From Dendrolimus kikuchii (Eukaryota; Arthropoda; Insecta; Lepidoptera; Lasiocampidae), in the NCBI GenBank assembly GCA_019925095.2, contig CM034412.1:4610001-4674000 (forward strand): a stretch of DNA of 64,000 nt. The letters are read 5' to 3'. Positions 1 through 11,319 of the stretch are shown one piece after another. The notes under the pieces are model-generated. The model had not been told where the DNA came from. It was given only the letters and a program-made list of their open reading frames with translations, and made no database searches. The position numbers were made by a program, and so were the translations under genes. Every line of letters begins with the position of its first letter. Positions within the stretch are counted from its first letter, which is position 1.

Positions 1-533
1 TAATCGACTAATCACGGAACGAGACGTGTGGTGTAATAGTTACAAACTACCCTCTATTATTATTTTGTCATTAAATAAACTTGTTAATTATATTTTTTAT
101 GACATTTATTTTGGGACATTTAATAAATAATTTTCTTGCTTCCTGCGATCAGTGGCAACACTATGAGCAGAAGTGATGTGATAAGATTTGACATTTGAGA
201 TCAGTCCTTGTTTTAAAAGACATCTAATCTAAACTAGCCAAACACGATGCAGCCTTACTTTTATACCATCATGCATACTCTGATATGTAAATACTCATGT
301 TTAAGAATTATGTAGTCTTTGTTAAAATGGTACAATAATTAATATTATATCTCGGATCAATACTTGAAATAAGTACTTTTTATGCCGATGAACGACGACG
401 TTGTGGCGACGCGAACGGAGTTTCTCTGGCACATGCTAATATAAAATTCAATGAAACTAACAAAATTCTTTAAACGCAAATGTCCGAATGAAGTAAACAT
501 TTCGATTACGTAATATTTACTCAACTCTATCTT

Positions 534-805
534 ATCTATACTTATAATAAAACTATAGAGGTCGAATTTCTGTAAAATGAAAAAAAATATGCTAAAAACC
601 GAGTCAGGAGGATGTAAGAAATGAAATAGAACTAATTTAGATTTTTTTTCAATTTTTTTGTTTCTCTGTTTGTACGGGCTAATCTCCGAAAGACTGGACC
701 GATTTAAATGAAATTTTGTATAGTGGTAGCTTATATCCCTGGTCAACATATAGGATACTTTTGATCCCCAAAAACTAAAGAGTTCCCGTGGGATAGTTAA
801 AAAAA
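534..805 (+). mobile_element. Helitron-like repeat, 5' part
   Basis: It begins TCTATACTTATAATAAAACT and aligns with 62880-63420. The 3' end is missing here; a compatible terminus (GACGAAGTCGCGGGCATCAG, then CTAG) is at 1745-1778, beyond the Harbinger-like and RTE-like insertions. Confidence 0.55.
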
Positions 806-899
806 ATTAATTACTCAAACAGCTTATTATACAACTTATGCACCTAATTAAGTATTGATATTGCCGGTATCATCATACAATAAAACAATTTATACATTA

Positions 900-1398
900 G
901 GGTACCTACGCATTATGCGGCCAGCCGTGCGGCTGACCGTAATCTAATATTTGTACGAGAAAGTCGTTTCTATGCGCACTGCGATGCGGCTACCGGCTGA
1001 CCGCTCCGGTTGTTTTGAGCACTGCGGCCTGACTGTCGGCCAGCCAGACGGTTGCCCTACACACTACGCGGATAGTGCTAGTTTGCGGTTGCCCGCCATT
1101 GACGGTGAACGTGTTTATCGACGCTAGCGCATTAACTATGGATTTCGATATGGAAAAATTTATAATTGAAATTCAAAATAGGCCAGCAATCTGGAACACA
1201 AAATCTGCAGAATATTCGGATAAAAATTTCCATCTTGGAAATAAGTCGACCCAACCGCAAACCACGACGGTTTCTAACCGCACATTCCGGTTCGGGTTGC
1301 GGCTATCTGCCACCCGGCTAACCGCAAGCGCAACCGCGTCCTGCGGTCAGCAGCACGGCTGGCCGCATTCCGGCTACCCGCATAGTACGTAGGTGCCC
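900..1398 (+). mobile_element. PIF/Harbinger-like non-autonomous element with MADF remnant
   Basis: Imperfect 21-bp inverted ends start GGGTACCTACG and GGGCACCTACG, and both reach TATGCGG. The flanking TTA (897-899, 1399-1401) is the 3-bp duplication typical of PIF/Harbinger. Subterminal GCGGCTGACCG/CGGCCAGCCG motifs repeat at both ends. Inside, 1138-1236 encodes MDFDMEKFIIEIQNRPAIWN, the first helix of a MADF/Myb-like DNA-binding domain such as Harbinger ORF1 proteins carry. The domain then breaks off. No transposase remains. Confidence 0.8.
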
Positions 1399-1424
1399 TT
1401 ACAAAAACAACGTATTTTATACAT

Positions 1425-1685
1425 ACATACATAACTTCACGCCAGTTCTCTTGCGGGGTAGGCACGAACAACAGAGCGCTATTCGGGCTTATTCTTACAC
1501 ACCTCACTTGCTTCTTTGACATTCATAGCTCTTGTCACGCACGCTCGTCTGTTCTTAAGGCTCCTGACATCACCTTCTGCTAGTACACGATCAATTTGAT
1601 CATGGAAGGTGTGTCGTGGCCTTCCACGACTTCTGCATCCATCCACTTTTGCATTGTATATCTGTTTAGTCATTCTTTCACATAG
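1425..1685 (-). mobile_element. RTE-like LINE 3' end, severely 5' truncated
   Basis: About 260 bp nearly identical to 44505-44760 in reverse orientation, with a (GTAT)n 3' tail at 1420-1432. Flanking CGTATTT (near 1418 and 1687) looks like a target duplication. Confidence 0.8.
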
Positions 1686-1785
1686 CGTATTTCATCATCA
1701 TATTAAATAAACTAGATGGCGCTGATAGTATTCCACATCGCGATTGTGACACGGACGAAGTCGCGGGCATCAGCTAGTCAATAAA

Positions 1786-2034
1786 TAAATATCATTAAAC
1801 TTTGTTGTAAGATGTTGATAAGATGTTTCAACGTTAAATTTTTTTGTGTATAATGTTTCGTCTAAACTTACCTGTTAAAATACTAGAAAATAAATGCACC
1901 AGGCTAAAAATCTTCACTGTAGTAAGAAACAAACAAAAATCATATTCATTTACGCAGTATTTATTATATTTCTATGTAGCATGTTAATTCATGAATGAAT
2001 GAAGGATAAATTTAATATAAATGAAAATACTAAG
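1786..2034. other. No gene seen; 3' flank of Cys-rich ORF A
   Basis: AT-rich sequence. On the minus strand it would contain the 3' UTR and poly(A) site of the ORF ending at 2035. Confidence 0.4.
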
Positions 2035-2187
2035 TTAATCACCACCACCACCATCTCCACATTCACAACAATCATCGTCGACTTCTACGCCGCACATTTT
2101 CAGCAGAAACACGCATAACGTGACACATAGGAGACATCTCAGCACCTTCCCGCAGGAACCGCAGTCACACGAGCACGAACAACACAT
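2035..2187 (-). CDS. Small Cys-rich protein A (50 aa, 13 Cys), unrecognised family
   Basis: ATG at 2187-2185, stop TAA at 2037-2035. The peptide begins MCCSCSCDCGSC. A hydrophobic, Cys-containing segment follows (residues 15-32, LRCLLCVTLCVFLLKMC), then GVE and an acidic CC-C and Gly-rich tail. It shares L-R-C-x2-C-x-T-x-C-x6-C-G-V-E with the ORF at 5048-5185. The N-terminal Cys cluster next to a short hydrophobic helix suggests a palmitoylated or membrane-anchored peptide, and the tail could bind metal; both are inferences. I do not recognise the family. It resembles neither testis Mst84D-type peptides (no GPC repeats) nor a classic metallothionein. A decayed T-rich tandem repeat lies directly upstream. 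Confidence 0.65.
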   Translation of the reverse strand: MCCSCSCDCGSCGKVLRCLLCVTLCVFLLKMCGVEVDDDCCECGDGGGGD

Positions 2188-2224
2188 TTTTAATGTATTC
2201 TATATTAAAATTCCTTGTAATTGC

Positions 2225-2305
2225 TCTTGGGTTATCTATAGATGCTCTTTGGTTATCTATAGATGCTTTTTGGTTATCTATAGATGCTTTTTAATTATCT
2301 ATATA
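2225..2305. repeat. 24-bp minisatellite with decayed flank
   Basis: About three and a half units of GGTTATCTATAGATGCTTTT. Similar but eroded motifs (CTGTGATTAT, TTGCTCTGTAGAT) continue to about 3010. It lies directly upstream of the minus-strand Cys-rich ORF A. Confidence 0.8.
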
Positions 2306-3010
2306 TAATTATAGTTAATTTTTGGTTCTCTCTGGTTGTGCTGTAGACAATTGATCTGTAATTATTTACAGTTCATCTTTGTTAATAGCTGTAGTTGCAC
2401 TTTGTATAATAGAAGTTGCTTAGTTCAGATGTTGACCTGAAATGTCTAGTTGCTCATTATATTTTTAAATTTTCTCTAGATATTAGTAAATGGTCTGTGA
2501 TTTAGTCTTGCCCTTTGATTTCTTATTTTACTCTGTGGTTTTCTAGTTGATCAGATCTCTTTAATTGCTGTGTCAAGATCTTATGAACTTATGCTTATTT
2601 AAAGATGCTTTTTATCTATGCAGATAGTTGTAGTTAGTCCTTAGTTCTTTGTAATTGCTTTGGAGATGTCCGATTTTTTTCTGTAGCTCTCTAAAGTTTA
2701 TCTTTCTCCTTTAGCTGCTCTGTAGATACTAATAAACAATCTGTGATTATTTAATTCTATGTGAATACCTCTGCAGGTAGTTGCTCATCAATTTCCTATT
2801 GTTATTCTTGATTTGTTGATTAATTATTTCTAGATAATTTCTTTAAGTAAATAATTTATTCTTACCTGTTCAGATTTCTTAATTGTTATGTGATTATCTG
2901 TAGTAGTTCTTTGGTTATTTTCTGTTGCTCTGTGATTTTCTATAATTCGTCTTACGTTATCTATATCTTAGTTAATTACTATAATCTGTTTGTGGCGCCC
3001 TAGTAACTTT

Positions 3011-4009
3011 TTCACAGTAATAGGCTTTTTATTATCTATATATTTACTGCTAGTTTTAATTAAACACACATATATCAAAGATATCTTTGAACACTTGATT
3101 ATTACTTCTTAAACTGTTTACACAAAAACAACTTTCTTTTCTTTCTTTCTTTCAATACAAAAACTTTACTGAGAAAATTTCTGTAGTACTTAAAATACTG
3201 TTTATAGTATTTAAAATAGTAATTCGTTTACACACGTAATACTACTAGTTCGTAGGTATAAAGTGTTCAATAATTGAATTCCTTTCGTATATTATTTTCA
3301 CTTGATTAGGTATTTGATCAAACCTTCAATGTCTTTATTAAGTATCACAAGACGTATCTAATTCATTTATAAACACGTAAACCTTGAAAACTAAACCACA
3401 TTATTCGTACAAAACTGTTTTGTATTTCATCACGTGTTACTGTAAAATTATAGTTAGTTGGAACAGTCACAATATATTATTATCAATTTTTTTTCATATC
3501 GTGCACTAGATAAGTATATAAGGTTACAAGACTGGTAAAACCAACAGTTAACTGACAATAGCTGAATCAGACTGTTAGTCACGTAATACTTATACTTTGT
3601 ATGAGGTTGTTATCGCGGTTTGCTGATGATTTAGTCATTTTGGTGACGTTTTTAGATAGTGTAAATTGCTATATACGATAGTATGAAGTTTTCTGAAAAT
3701 TTGAAGATTATTTGTTCACGCTAGATACAATAACACGATGGTTCATAATATGACAAGATATACGCAAGAATGCAATAGGACTGGTAGTAATGTGGCGATT
3801 CTAAACGATTGGGAACAGAAAGAATAACGCCATGTACTGATGTAGTAAAGCAAGTATTAAACGTACTATTAACTCAAGTACGCGTACTTACTGGCAATTG
3901 AGATTTCTTAGGCCGTGTCCACAGCGTTTAATTATATAGTGTGCAGCTCACCCACAGGAGATCCTGCTTTATAGGTGGACAAATATTTTTTTCGAATAGT
4001 CAATTAATT
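3011..4009. other. Intergenic AT-rich stretch, nothing recognised
   Basis: No ORF, repeat partner or splice-compatible exon was found on either strand. Confidence 0.5.
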
Positions 4010-4329
4010 TTTTTATTTTATTTTTTATTGCAGGAGTTCAGCAGACAGGCAGACGGCCCACTGGATGGAAAGCGGTCACCATCGCCTATGGATATTTGCA
4101 TCACCAAAAATACTACAAATGCGCTGCTGCTCTCTTTAGGGAGTCTGGAACCTGGTCACTAATGCCGGAACACAACTCAAGGTTGTTATGGCGACATACT
4201 TTAGACCAGGGGTGGTAGCCATCCAGTCGAGCAAATGCCCTACCACCTGGCTGTGGGTTGTTTAGTCGCCTCTTACGACAGGCCGCCCGGCCACAGGAAA
4301 TTGTATTCTTTCTCCGTTCCTGCACGGAT
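4010..4329 (-). mobile_element. SINE (main family), near full length
   Basis: Reverse orientation with a T-rich run at the left. It contains GCGGTCACCATCGCCTATGG, CCGGAACACAACTCAAGGTT and TCCGTTCCTGCACGGAT. No protein product. Confidence 0.85.
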
Positions 4330-4767
4330 AAATATATAATATAATATAATAAATAAACAAGGCCTTGCATGAATGCATCTTGACTGGGCGTTTTTTTTTA
4401 AAGTTAACACATAATATATTATAAATTAAATCGTAACGTGAGCATACAATAGAGGGGGCAGCTGCCCTCTCCCCCCCCCCCCCCCGCCCCCCAGCGTACG
4501 CCCTTGAGCTCGAGGATCCATTTCGCCTATGAAAGTTCGTGTGAACACACAAAAAACGAGGATACACCTTTATTAGACAGTTTAAATGTTATTATTTTAA
4601 CTGTCTGATAAACGTGCAGTCCGTGGGTTCGAATACAGAACAAATTATTTGTAAGATTTGCTTTTGCTTTTCCAGATTTATTACATTTTTGTGTCTGTCA
4701 TTTGTTTCTTTATTACAACTGCGCAATATAGAGTTCGACATCTCTCTGGAGCAAGACTTTGATTTCT

Positions 4768-4996
4768 GTCCCTACTCCATCTGGGATAATGTTAGTGTCT
4801 GGGGCCAAATGCGTCTTGTTTATAGCGTTAAAAATAATGCCGTTAATGATTAGCTACATTAGTGTTATTATCTGTCAATGTTTAACATCAGTAACAATTA
4901 CTACAATGTAGCATCACAAAATCGCATTAAACTCTTAGCTACATCTGCGTGAAACGATCTCCCTAACGCTAACATTATCCCAAATGGAGCAGGGAC
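4768..4996. mobile_element. MITE with 28-bp inverted termini
   Basis: The ends are GTCCCTACTCCATCTGGGAT and (inverted) GTCCCTGCTCCATTTGGGAT, both continuing AATGTTAG. Related interior sequence is at 27972-28165, and a single terminus is at about 59300-59330. Confidence 0.75.
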
Positions 4997-5047
4997 ATAA
5001 TAATATAAATAAGAAATATAAACGTTTATTAATAACACAGATAACAA

Positions 5048-5185
5048 CTATTCGTCAAAATCTCCACAACAACAGCATTTTGGACAGCCACAGTCGCCTT
5101 CGACACCACAAAGGTGAAACATGTAAGCACAGAATGTAAAACAAAAAATACATCTTAAACTACCAAAGAAATTACAACAACACAT
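5048..5185 (-). CDS. Small Cys-rich protein B (45 aa, 13 Cys), paralogue of A
   Basis: ATG at 5185-5183, stop TAG at 5050-5048. The order is MCCCN, then the hydrophobic LRCIFCFTFCAYMFHLC, then GVEGDCGCPKCCCCGDFDE. Three blocks match the ORF at 2035-2187: an N-terminal Cys cluster, a hydrophobic helix with Cys at the same spacing, and CGVE followed by an acidic Cys-rich tail. The preserved pattern across diverged DNA argues that the frame is real. Function is unknown. A MITE with 28-bp inverted ends sits about 50 bp past the stop. Confidence 0.65.
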   Translation of the reverse strand: MCCCNFFGSLRCIFCFTFCAYMFHLCGVEGDCGCPKCCCCGDFDE

Positions 5186-5674
5186 CAAAATATTACATTA
5201 AAGTACAGAATTTACCATTAACACATTATATTAAATATCTGTTTATAAAACATAAAACTCCAAGCACAAAACTGTGTATAAAACTATAAAAATATTTTAA
5301 CACTATAAAAGTTAACAAATGTTGTATAAACATTAGTAATTATTTATAATAATTGTTTTATTATTATATTAAACAGCATTTCTCTGTATAAAAACAAACA
5401 AAATCAATAACAGTCCTGCAGTGAAATGGGATATATTCCATATTTAAAAATAACGGTTATTTGAAATATACGCAATAATTTAGTAAAAACACTGCTTATG
5501 AATGACCTTTTGCCAACACAACAAAAGATCGTAAAAACAGTTATCAACTAATTTCATGTTCAATTATGTGGTAAGACAAAAAGTAAGAATAATAAATGTG
5601 AGCAAAAATTTCATATGGAACTCATAATAAAATGTTAAACATTCAAAACGTCGCGATAAGAAAATGTTGCCAGT

Positions 5675-5824
5675 TTACTGGGCATCTTCACACTGTTCAC
5701 AACAATTTGCACATTTATCCCCGCAGTTGCATAATTCACAGCAATATATACAGAGATATATGCACGATATAAACTTCAGTATACGACAACAGCAATTATT
5801 CGCTCCTGGACAGCAACAACACAT
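5675..5824 (-). CDS. Small Cys-rich protein C (49 aa, 17 Cys), more distant paralogue
   Basis: ATG at 5824-5822, stop TAA at 5677-5675. It begins MCCCCPGANNCCC. A middle segment follows (RILKFISCIYLCIYCC), then ELCNCGDKCANCCEQCEDAQ. It has the same three-part layout as the two smaller neighbours and starts about 490 bp upstream of B on the same strand. More than a third of its residues are Cys. No signal-peptide cleavage site is obvious, so the hydrophobic part more likely stays in or on a membrane. Function is unknown. Confidence 0.6.
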   Translation of the reverse strand: MCCCCPGANNCCCRILKFISCIYLCIYCCELCNCGDKCANCCEQCEDAQ

Positions 5825-6632
5825 TATACAACAATAATCAAATAACTTCTTAAATATTTATGTTGGCAATTCGTTGCTTTGTTAATTTATAGCATTCTGT
5901 ATTTGAATTTGTTCCATGCTTTAGAATTATTTTAAAACACTATATGCAATTTGGTGCTGCAAAAACAGAACGGAGTTTTCTCGTAATATTGAGATTGCAA
6001 AATCCTTCGCAGTTTTTAACGTTGTAAATCTTCTGATACGTAATAATTTCCTCTTCTCATTATCAGATCTTGTTTATATTCTTTAAAAATATTAATTGGA
6101 ATACTCGTTTTCATATTCTGTTGATAGTTTACAGAAGTGATTATTGTAATGTCAAGATGTGTTTATTTCATTTAAATTCTTCTCGACATCGTCATAGATT
6201 TGCATAGGTAACTAAAAAGTTTGTCTAACTCTTCTATAATAAAATTTTGTATATTTTTTCGTAGTTGGTTTAGATAAAACGGAACCCTTGTAAAATCATA
6301 AGGCTGGGTACCAGATTAGTACCCGCGAGCCGTTACTGTAAATCCATAATGTGTACGTAGCTTGCAAGTGGAACGCACTGTGCTCGCATCGAGCCGAAGG
6401 CAACCGTGTACATTGTAATTGTAACTGTTGCAGGGTACTTACTTTAACCAAAAAATATAGAGTGTACGTGGCTCAAGAGTGCAACGCGAGCGGTTCGCAA
6501 CAAGCCGATGATTGTGGATTTTTACCGCGAATCAAAGACCGAAGCGGTCGGCCGTCTAAGACAAAAAAAGGGCGCTAGCAGTATGCTCGCAGTACGAACT
6601 CACACACTGGAACCAGTACAGTAATGAACTGT

Positions 6633-6958
6633 CTTTTTTTTTTTTTTTTTTTTTATTGCAGGAGATCAGCAGACAGGCAGACGGCCCACTTGAAGGTAAG
6701 CGGTTACCATCGCCTATGGACATTTACAACAGCAAAGTTGTTACAAATGCGCTGCTGCTCTCTTAAGGGAAACTGGAACCTGGTCACTAATGCCGGAACA
6801 CAACTCAAGGTTGTTATAGCGACATACTTTAGACCAGGGGTGGTAGCCATCCAGTCGGGCAAATGCCCTACCACCTGGCTGTGGGGTGTTTTGTCGCCTC
6901 TTACGACAGGCCGCCCGGCCGCAGGAAATTGTATTCTTTCTCCGTTCCTGCACGGATG
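6633..6958 (-). mobile_element. SINE (main family), near full length
   Basis: A T21 run, then TTATTGCAGGAGATCAGCAG, and ends CGTTCCTGCACGGAT. About 90% similar to 4010-4329 by eye. Confidence 0.87.
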
Positions 6959-7765
6959 ATCTATCTGGTTACTGCTCGCTTGGACATCGCGAGCGATGAT
7001 CATTTCCTGCATACACATTAGAGCACTTTACTGTATTTGCTTGTTTACATTTACGGCTCGTAGATGAGTACCTTCTCTCCGTTTCCGAATCTTGCTTTTT
7101 AACGAGGGAAACGCCGATTGGAGTCTATCCACCGCGGGGGAGGATGTTGGGAACAGGTGAGATTCGCCATGTTGGGGTGGTTATAGTCACTTGTATAAAA
7201 TACCAAAAGTACTAATGTCTTGTTAATTAGAAATTTTTAAATTAGTATGCCTATTTAAAGTTAATAATTATATACGCACATACACTCGCATCTATCCACA
7301 CCCGCACCCACACATACTCTCACCCACCCCTACACGCCCATTATGATTTTAAGTAAGCTTAAATTTAAATTAATCTTAAGAATGTTTTATTTTTGGTAGC
7401 CATGGAGTGGAGCACTGGTGACCTGTCATACAGACTTCTTGTAAATCTATTGCAGGCACCAGTCTCACACATCAGCTTTCTTAAGGAACCTATTGTGTTG
7501 TGAAATAAATTTTTATTATTTATTATTCAATAGCATCTCCGTGGAAAGGATATGGTCACCTGAATCTGGGACGCCCATTAAACCCTGCAGTATTTATTCC
7601 TTCGCCTTATGCCAGGGCTACGGGATAGCGCAAGCAAAACCAACCCCGCGTGCCCCGGCAAGCGGAGGCCCCGAAGGCCTCATTCACTACCTGGAAGCAT
7701 AGCCCCTTACGTCTCTCTCTCAACTCTAACGTGGGGTGGGCCCTCCGCTCTCCATCCGTATCATG

Positions 7766-8190
7766 TCTTTTTTTTATTAAGGTGGTACAGAAGCAGACTG
7801 CCCACTTGACGGAAAAATCGGTTACCATACCCTATAAACGTTTGCAACACCAAGGCCGAGGTCAACGCAATAGGATAGCATAAAGGTTATGGGATAAAGA
7901 TATCATTTCCTGCGGCCGGGCGGCCTGTAGTAAGAGGAGACTGCAACAACCCACGGCCAGGTGGTGTAGGGTAAATACCCGTCTGGATGGCTACCAACCC
8001 TGGTCTAAAGTATGTCGCCATAACTTTGAGGTGTGTTCCGGCATTTGTGGCCAGGTTCCAGTCTCCCTTTAGAGAGCAGCAGCGCATTTGTTGCACCTTT
8101 GGTGTTACAAATGTCTATAGGCGATAGTACCCGCTTTTCATGAAGTGGACCGTCTGCCTATCTGCTAAACTCGTGCAATAAAAAAAATGA
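7766..8190. mobile_element. Two SINE copies in opposite orientation
   Basis: 7766-7870 is a 3' part on the minus strand. 7890-8190 is a nearly complete plus-strand copy (TTTCCTGCGGCCGGGCGG to CTCGTGCAATAAAA). Together they form a large imperfect inverted repeat. Confidence 0.75.
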
Positions 8191-8548
8191 AATAGCGGAG
8201 GTGGAAGTAGGCCATAAGAACTCTCAATCATCGCACGAAACACGATTAACAAGGTTAACAGTTTCACGCCGAAATTCTGTGAGAGCATGATATCACACCG
8301 ACCAAGCCGCCTCTAAGAGCTATAATGAAGATGGTAATTACTCAAGCATGATTGTTTTTAAGTACAACCGAGTACTTTGTAACTAAGTTGAGTAATAAAG
8401 ATCAAATTTGACTAGAGGTTTTTAAATGCCGCTACACAATGTATGTTATCACCATACATGTAATTGAAAGATGTAGTTTTTTCAGGTAGTTTGGCCTCAA
8501 AAGAGGTGATAACAAAATAAACTACTTGTCTAGGACAATTTATTTATT

Positions 8549-11133
8549 TTATCCAGCACGTTGTATTCCATTTTGCTTCCAAGAGAATCTAAATCCAGTG
8601 TCTTTGAACAATTGTTCCACATCATCTTTGTCAAGCATAAGAGATATCTAGAAAAGAAAAAAATGTTTATTCACTGGACTTATGCGATGGTAGATTACAA
8701 AGGTATAGGTAGTTCTTGCAATTCATGAAGGCAATTAGACTACTCATGGTTGAATGTGTACACGCACATTGCGTGTCTGATGGAACGGTCAGTTACGAGC
8801 GTGGCGTCAAATATCGAAACAAAAAGACAATTTAAAACGTTAGAAAAATGTATTAACTAGTAGTAAGACGTATTGTAAAAAATTTAAATTAAAAATATAT
8901 TGGTTACTTTGCAGTAGCACGTTCCCACTTAATAGCCGATCTAATTAAGGCTCATTTGTCGCATAATAATTAACCACCCTAGAGCGCTACTACGACATGT
9001 GCTTCGGACCGAAGCCGGAGTGAGAATCTGCACCCGAATAAAGTTGGAGTGGGAATGTTGTTTTGTCGTTCTGTTCTCACGCTTTTATATTTGAGCGATG
9101 ACTGAACAAGCCTAGTGGTGGGGTAATCGATACAAACTACCCTCTATTATTATTGTCAGTAAATAAACTCGTTACAATAGTGCAATAATCTAACACATAC
9201 ATGTAATTATTAATTTCAAAATAACATTTTTTACATAAAATGGTCCAATACGGGTTCCATTTTTTGACCGAGTGGGTTAAATAGCCACTTTCGCATATTA
9301 CAAATATGACAAGTGTCAAAACAATTGCAGCCTTATGCCATGATTTGCACTTATCATTATATCTCTAGGTAAGTATCTATTTCATTAAGTGATTCTACAA
9401 AAGTGGCCTAAAGCTCTATATCATAGGTCCCCAAAGTGGTCCGTATGGACCCCTGGGGCCCATATCGAACTTCAAGGGGTTTACGTCGGCGAAAACAAAG
9501 TCCGAGGATCCGCGAGCTACAAATAGGGGTCCACAATAGTGAATTCCATTTAAGCAAGTCGTGACAAAAAACTTAACTTTCTTTAAATAGAATAATAAAA
9601 AGTGCGTGTTTATACTTATAAGCTGTAAAATTTATATGGGACCAACTAGAAACTATACTGAATCTAATGCAAAAAGAATTGTCAAAATCAGTGGAGAAAC
9701 AAAAAGTTATAACTGAACATATAAAAAATATATATATTTACACGACGGATTATGAACTCTCTTCTTATTTTAAAGTCGGTTAAAAGATAGGGGGTCCACC
9801 GAATGCAGTAAAAATTGGTAAAGGGTCTACGAGACAAAATAGTTTAGGGGCCATTGCTCTATATCTATGGAACCCTGAAAACTTACCGGAGGTTGACGTC
9901 TCAGTGGCTTCACAATGATTTCCGTTGGGCCAGCAATCAAGGCGCTAGCGCCGGGCCTGAATAAACAAAACAGAAGTTCATAGAACACTTTTACACAACT
10001 AATAATTCTTCCCGATGTACCTACCTATACACTCTACATTAGCATAAGTTTAGTATTAAAAGTAGAATAAATTAATATAATAATTTATTCGTAAGATACA
10101 TACACCTCAACACAAAAATCAATAAATTAATGTCACACACAAGATCCAAAATAACTAATCAGCCAAGAATTATAACCAAAGAGTTTTAACTATACATATA
10201 ACCAACGCGCACTATCACCGCATTGCATTAAACGCACACTTCACAATCAAACCAAGACACACAGAGCCTAAAAATTAATAACCCAGGCACAGAAAAGATA
10301 AAAACAATACACATGGCACTAGATAGGACAATATATATAAGTATAGATATACTGCACATGCACTTCCTCACAACACCAGCATGTAAGAGATACACTCTAC
10401 ATTAGCATAAGTTTAGTATTAAAAGTAGAATAAATTAATATAATAATTTATTCGTAAGATACATACACCTCAACACAAAAATCAATAAATTAATGTCACA
10501 CACAAGATCCAAAATAACTAATAAGCGTGTTAAATTCAAAAAATTTAATCTAGAAATTAAGTTGTAAAAAAGGGTACGGAAATCGAGTCCGTAGAGTTGT
10601 TAATAATAAAAAGAACTATACATATATTGTATGCTATAGAAGAACACTACGTGCGATTCCGACTCGCACATGGCCACGTATGTTGAGTTCCTATTCTTAC
10701 CACTCATTTGCCTCCCTATTGCTCAAAATTTGACATAAACTCAATAAAGCACTTACCTGTCAATGTCAAATTTCTACCACAGAAACCGCATTAGTTTTGT
10801 TTATACAATCAACTTTAATTATGGACTTTTGGAACTTTACCACTGTATGTGTACTCCTTGTGGAATAAACTCCCTCCCGTGGTTTTCCCAGAGCGCTACG
10901 ATATGGGGCTCTTCAAAGAGGCGTAAACAGATATCTAAAGTCTCAACGAGATATACTTCGCATCCACTCCTAGTGTTGCAGATATTCATGGACGACGTTA
11001 GCCACTTACCATGAGGCAAAGAATAAAATATATTTATTTATTTCTTAAATATACCTACTTAAAATAAGTCTACATAAACCCACCTTCTAGGCCTAGCCCT
11101 TGTTTGTTTCCATCGCTGTCTTGCATTTTGCTC
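8549..11133 (-). CDS. Unrecognised protein, three 3'-terminal exons (partial)
   Basis: The exons are 11084-11133 (TTTCAG/ to AAG/GTGGGT), 9887-9956 (ATTCAG/ to CCG/GTAAGT) and 8549-8647 (TTCTAG/ to TAA). Phases 2 and 0 agree at both junctions, giving 72 residues. The first exon is basic (RQRWKQTRARPR). The second reads ASALIAGPTEIIVKPLRRQ. The last reads LMLDKDDVEQLFKDTGFRF and so on. AATAAA-type signals follow the stop directly (around 8536-8548), supporting a real gene end. I do not recognise the protein; the basic segment hints at nucleic-acid binding. Upstream exons were not found. Confidence 0.55.
10027..10522. repeat. Pair of identical 133-bp direct repeats
   Basis: 10027-10159 and 10390-10522 are identical by eye, offset by 363 bp. 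Unique AT-rich sequence lies between them. It could be a recent segmental duplication or the terminal repeats of a tiny LTR-type element. It lies in an intron of the unknown gene at 8549-11133. Confidence 0.9.
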
Positions 11134-11319
11134 CTGAAATAATATTAAAAATTATAACCAATCCAAAAAAGTATTTAACAGAAAATATCCCATATATCTA
11201 ATATATTCTCAACTTGACTTGACTAGTACACGGCTACTGAAAGTGGCCAACACGTCACAATAACAATCAAATAAATGCCGTGTCTAAAACCGTTAAAACG
11301 TAGTTTTAATAAACATGTC

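Noticed and set aside
357..749. 130-codon minus-strand ORF
   Set aside because: It lies inside the Helitron-like repeat also found at 62880-63420. No conserved protein features.
2225..2305. CRISPR-like spaced repeat
   Set aside because: Contiguous 24-bp minisatellite without unique spacers, in a eukaryotic genome.
4469..4490. Long C tract as a regulatory G-quadruplex
   Set aside because: Homopolymer runs of this kind recur (21846, 49855, 54461) without context. I see no evidence for a function.
6351..6578. 75-codon plus-strand ORF with several Cys
   Set aside because: It superficially resembles the Cys-rich cluster but has none of its layout. It sits on two imperfect copies of a GTGTACGTRGCT... 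repeat.
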